From Eggerthellaceae bacterium (GTDB lineage: Bacteria; Actinomycetota; Coriobacteriia; Coriobacteriales; Eggerthellaceae), in assembly GCA_017533165.1 (NCBI GenBank), contig JAFXIM010000272.1, positions 1 through 11,444 of the forward strand: 11,444 bases of DNA. Reading direction: 5' to 3'. Shown here in pieces: positions 10,433 to 11,444 of the stretch. The notes under the pieces were generated by a model. The model had not been told where the DNA came from. It searched no databases and worked only from the letters and a program-made list of their open reading frames with translations. The translations under genes were made by a program, and so were the position numbers. Each line of letters opens with the position of its first letter. Position 1 is the stretch's first letter.

Positions 10433-11444
10433 ATGAAAGCTCGAAACACGCTCCGTTTTGCATACTCCCCCCTGACCCAGCTCCGCGCTGCATGCTCCCC
10501 CCTCACCCGGCTCCGCACTGCATGCATCGCCCTCGTATGCATGCTCCTTGCCATCAGCGCCATCTTACCTCTCAGTAGCTGCAGCGAAGCGAAGTCCGAG
10601 AAGGAACGCGTCACGGTATACCTGTGGAGCGTGGATCTGCTCGACAGCTTTGCGCCTTACGTGAGCGCGCAGCTCCCCGATGTCGAAATCGAATGGGTCG
10701 CAGGCAACAACGACCTCGACTTCTACGAGTTCATGTACGAGCACGGCGAACTGCCCGACATCATCACCAATCGTCGCTTCTCGGTCAACGACGCCGCAAA
10801 TCTGAACAGCGCCCTCGTCGACCTCAGCGGAACAGAAGTTGCCGCCTCCTTCTACACCACCTACCTCGAAAACTACCGCAACGCCGACGGAACCGTAAAC
10901 TGGCTTCCCGCCTGCGGCGAAGTCGACGGCTACATCGCCAACAAAGACCTCTTCGACCGCTACGGCATACCCCTGCCCACCGACTACCCCAGCTTCGTCT
11001 CAGCCTGCAAAGCCTTCGAGAGCAGGGCATTCACGGTTTCGCTAGTGACTTCACCTACGACTATACCTGCCTCGAGGTGCTTCAGGGCGCCTCCATCCCC
11101 CTCCTCAACTCACTTGATGGGCGCCTGTGGCGGCTCGATTACGAAAACGGCATCACCTCTAAGCTCGACGATGTCGTCTGGCCTCAGGTATTCAGCAACT
11201 TCGAAACCTTCATCGCGGACACCGGCCTAACCGCTGAAGACGCCTCGATGAACTACAGCGCCTGGCGCGCCGCCTTCGTGAACGAAGAGGTGGCCATCGT
11301 GCGCGGCACGGGCGTCGACGTTGGAACCATGGCTGAAAGCGGCTTGGATAACGTGGTCTTCCTCCCCTACTTCGGTCCCACCCCCGACGAGAACTGGGTC
11401 TTGACCTACCCCTCGTTCCACGTAGCTGTCAGCAGGGAGGCTGA
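10433..11444 (+). pseudogene. ABC-transporter solute-binding lipoprotein, frameshifted and cut by window edge
   Basis: Secreted, lipid-anchored binding protein of the family 1 extracellular type, which captures a solute (often sugar) for an ABC importer. From ATG 10433: a long basic N-region, hydrophobic CIALVCMLLAISAILPL, lipobox LSSC (Cys50), then a mature domain starting VTVYLWSVDLLDSFAPY. The frame reads sensibly to KAFES (197 codons, to 11023), then turns nonsensical and stops at 11228-11230. One frame back, from 11026, it resumes as GIHGFASDFTYDYTCLEVLQ and stays open to the window end with typical family sequence (WRAAFVNEEVAIVRGTG, FLPYFGPTPDENW). One base is missing at about 11024-11027. 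It may be a real mutation or a sequencing error. The Shine-Dalgarno before 10433 is weak. The substrate is unknown; no permease is in view. Confidence 0.82.
10460..10519 (+). repeat. 30-bp tandem duplication in the signal-peptide region
   Basis: Two adjacent 30-bp units (10460-10489, 10490-10519), 26 of 30 bases identical, both beginning GCAT(A/G)CTCCCCCCT. They encode AYSPLTQLRA and ACSPLTRLRT and lengthen the N-region of the lipoprotein signal peptide to about 30 residues, well beyond the usual size. The frame is kept, as expected for a 30-bp unit. Confidence 0.85.

Overview
The window looks like ordinary chromosomal DNA from a moderately GC-rich, Gram-positive-type bacterium. The protein set (LysC with an internal beta start, type II MurB, DUF1836 and DegV proteins, SlyD-like FKBPs, a solute-binding lipoprotein) and its amino-acid flavour suggest an actinobacterium of the class Coriobacteriia. 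That placement is inference from protein style, not a database result.

Layout. Positions 1-1916 (minus) hold the lysC-asd operon for the first two steps of the aspartate pathway; asd is cut by the left edge. LysC contains an in-frame internal start with a strong Shine-Dalgarno, giving the separate regulatory beta subunit known from Bacillus and Corynebacterium. A DUF1836 regulator (2193-2741, minus, probably leaderless) is divergent from a DegV-family fatty-acid-binding protein (2914-3762, plus). After a terminator come murB (3936-4976) and an alpha/beta hydrolase of monoacylglycerol-lipase type (5010-5864), probably one operon. They converge on ddl, D-alanine-D-alanine ligase (6111-7052, minus), so two cytoplasmic peptidoglycan-precursor enzymes lie close together in separate transcription units. 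Divergent from ddl is an MBL-fold hydrolase of the COG1237 type (7259-8131, plus). It converges on two tandem SlyD-like FKBP prolyl isomerases (8565-9158 and 9292-9714, minus), only one of which carries a His/Cys metal-binding tail. Next is queD (9874-10293, minus), divergent from a solute-binding lipoprotein gene (10433 to the right edge) that is broken by a one-base frameshift near 11025.

The least ordinary parts are non-coding. The convergent gap 5865-6110 holds a dense array of palindromes built from about twelve TTGACC/TTGACA-type half-sites: a perfect 38-nt palindrome and a three-level nested inverted repeat. The other convergent gap, 8132-8564, holds two diverged inverted copies of an element with roughly 70-nt arms. 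Four places also show a short, recent-looking direct duplication of a gene's 3' end or terminator just beyond the gene (DUF1836, DegV, FKBP2, QueD). No CRISPR array, tRNA, rRNA, transposase or phage gene is visible.
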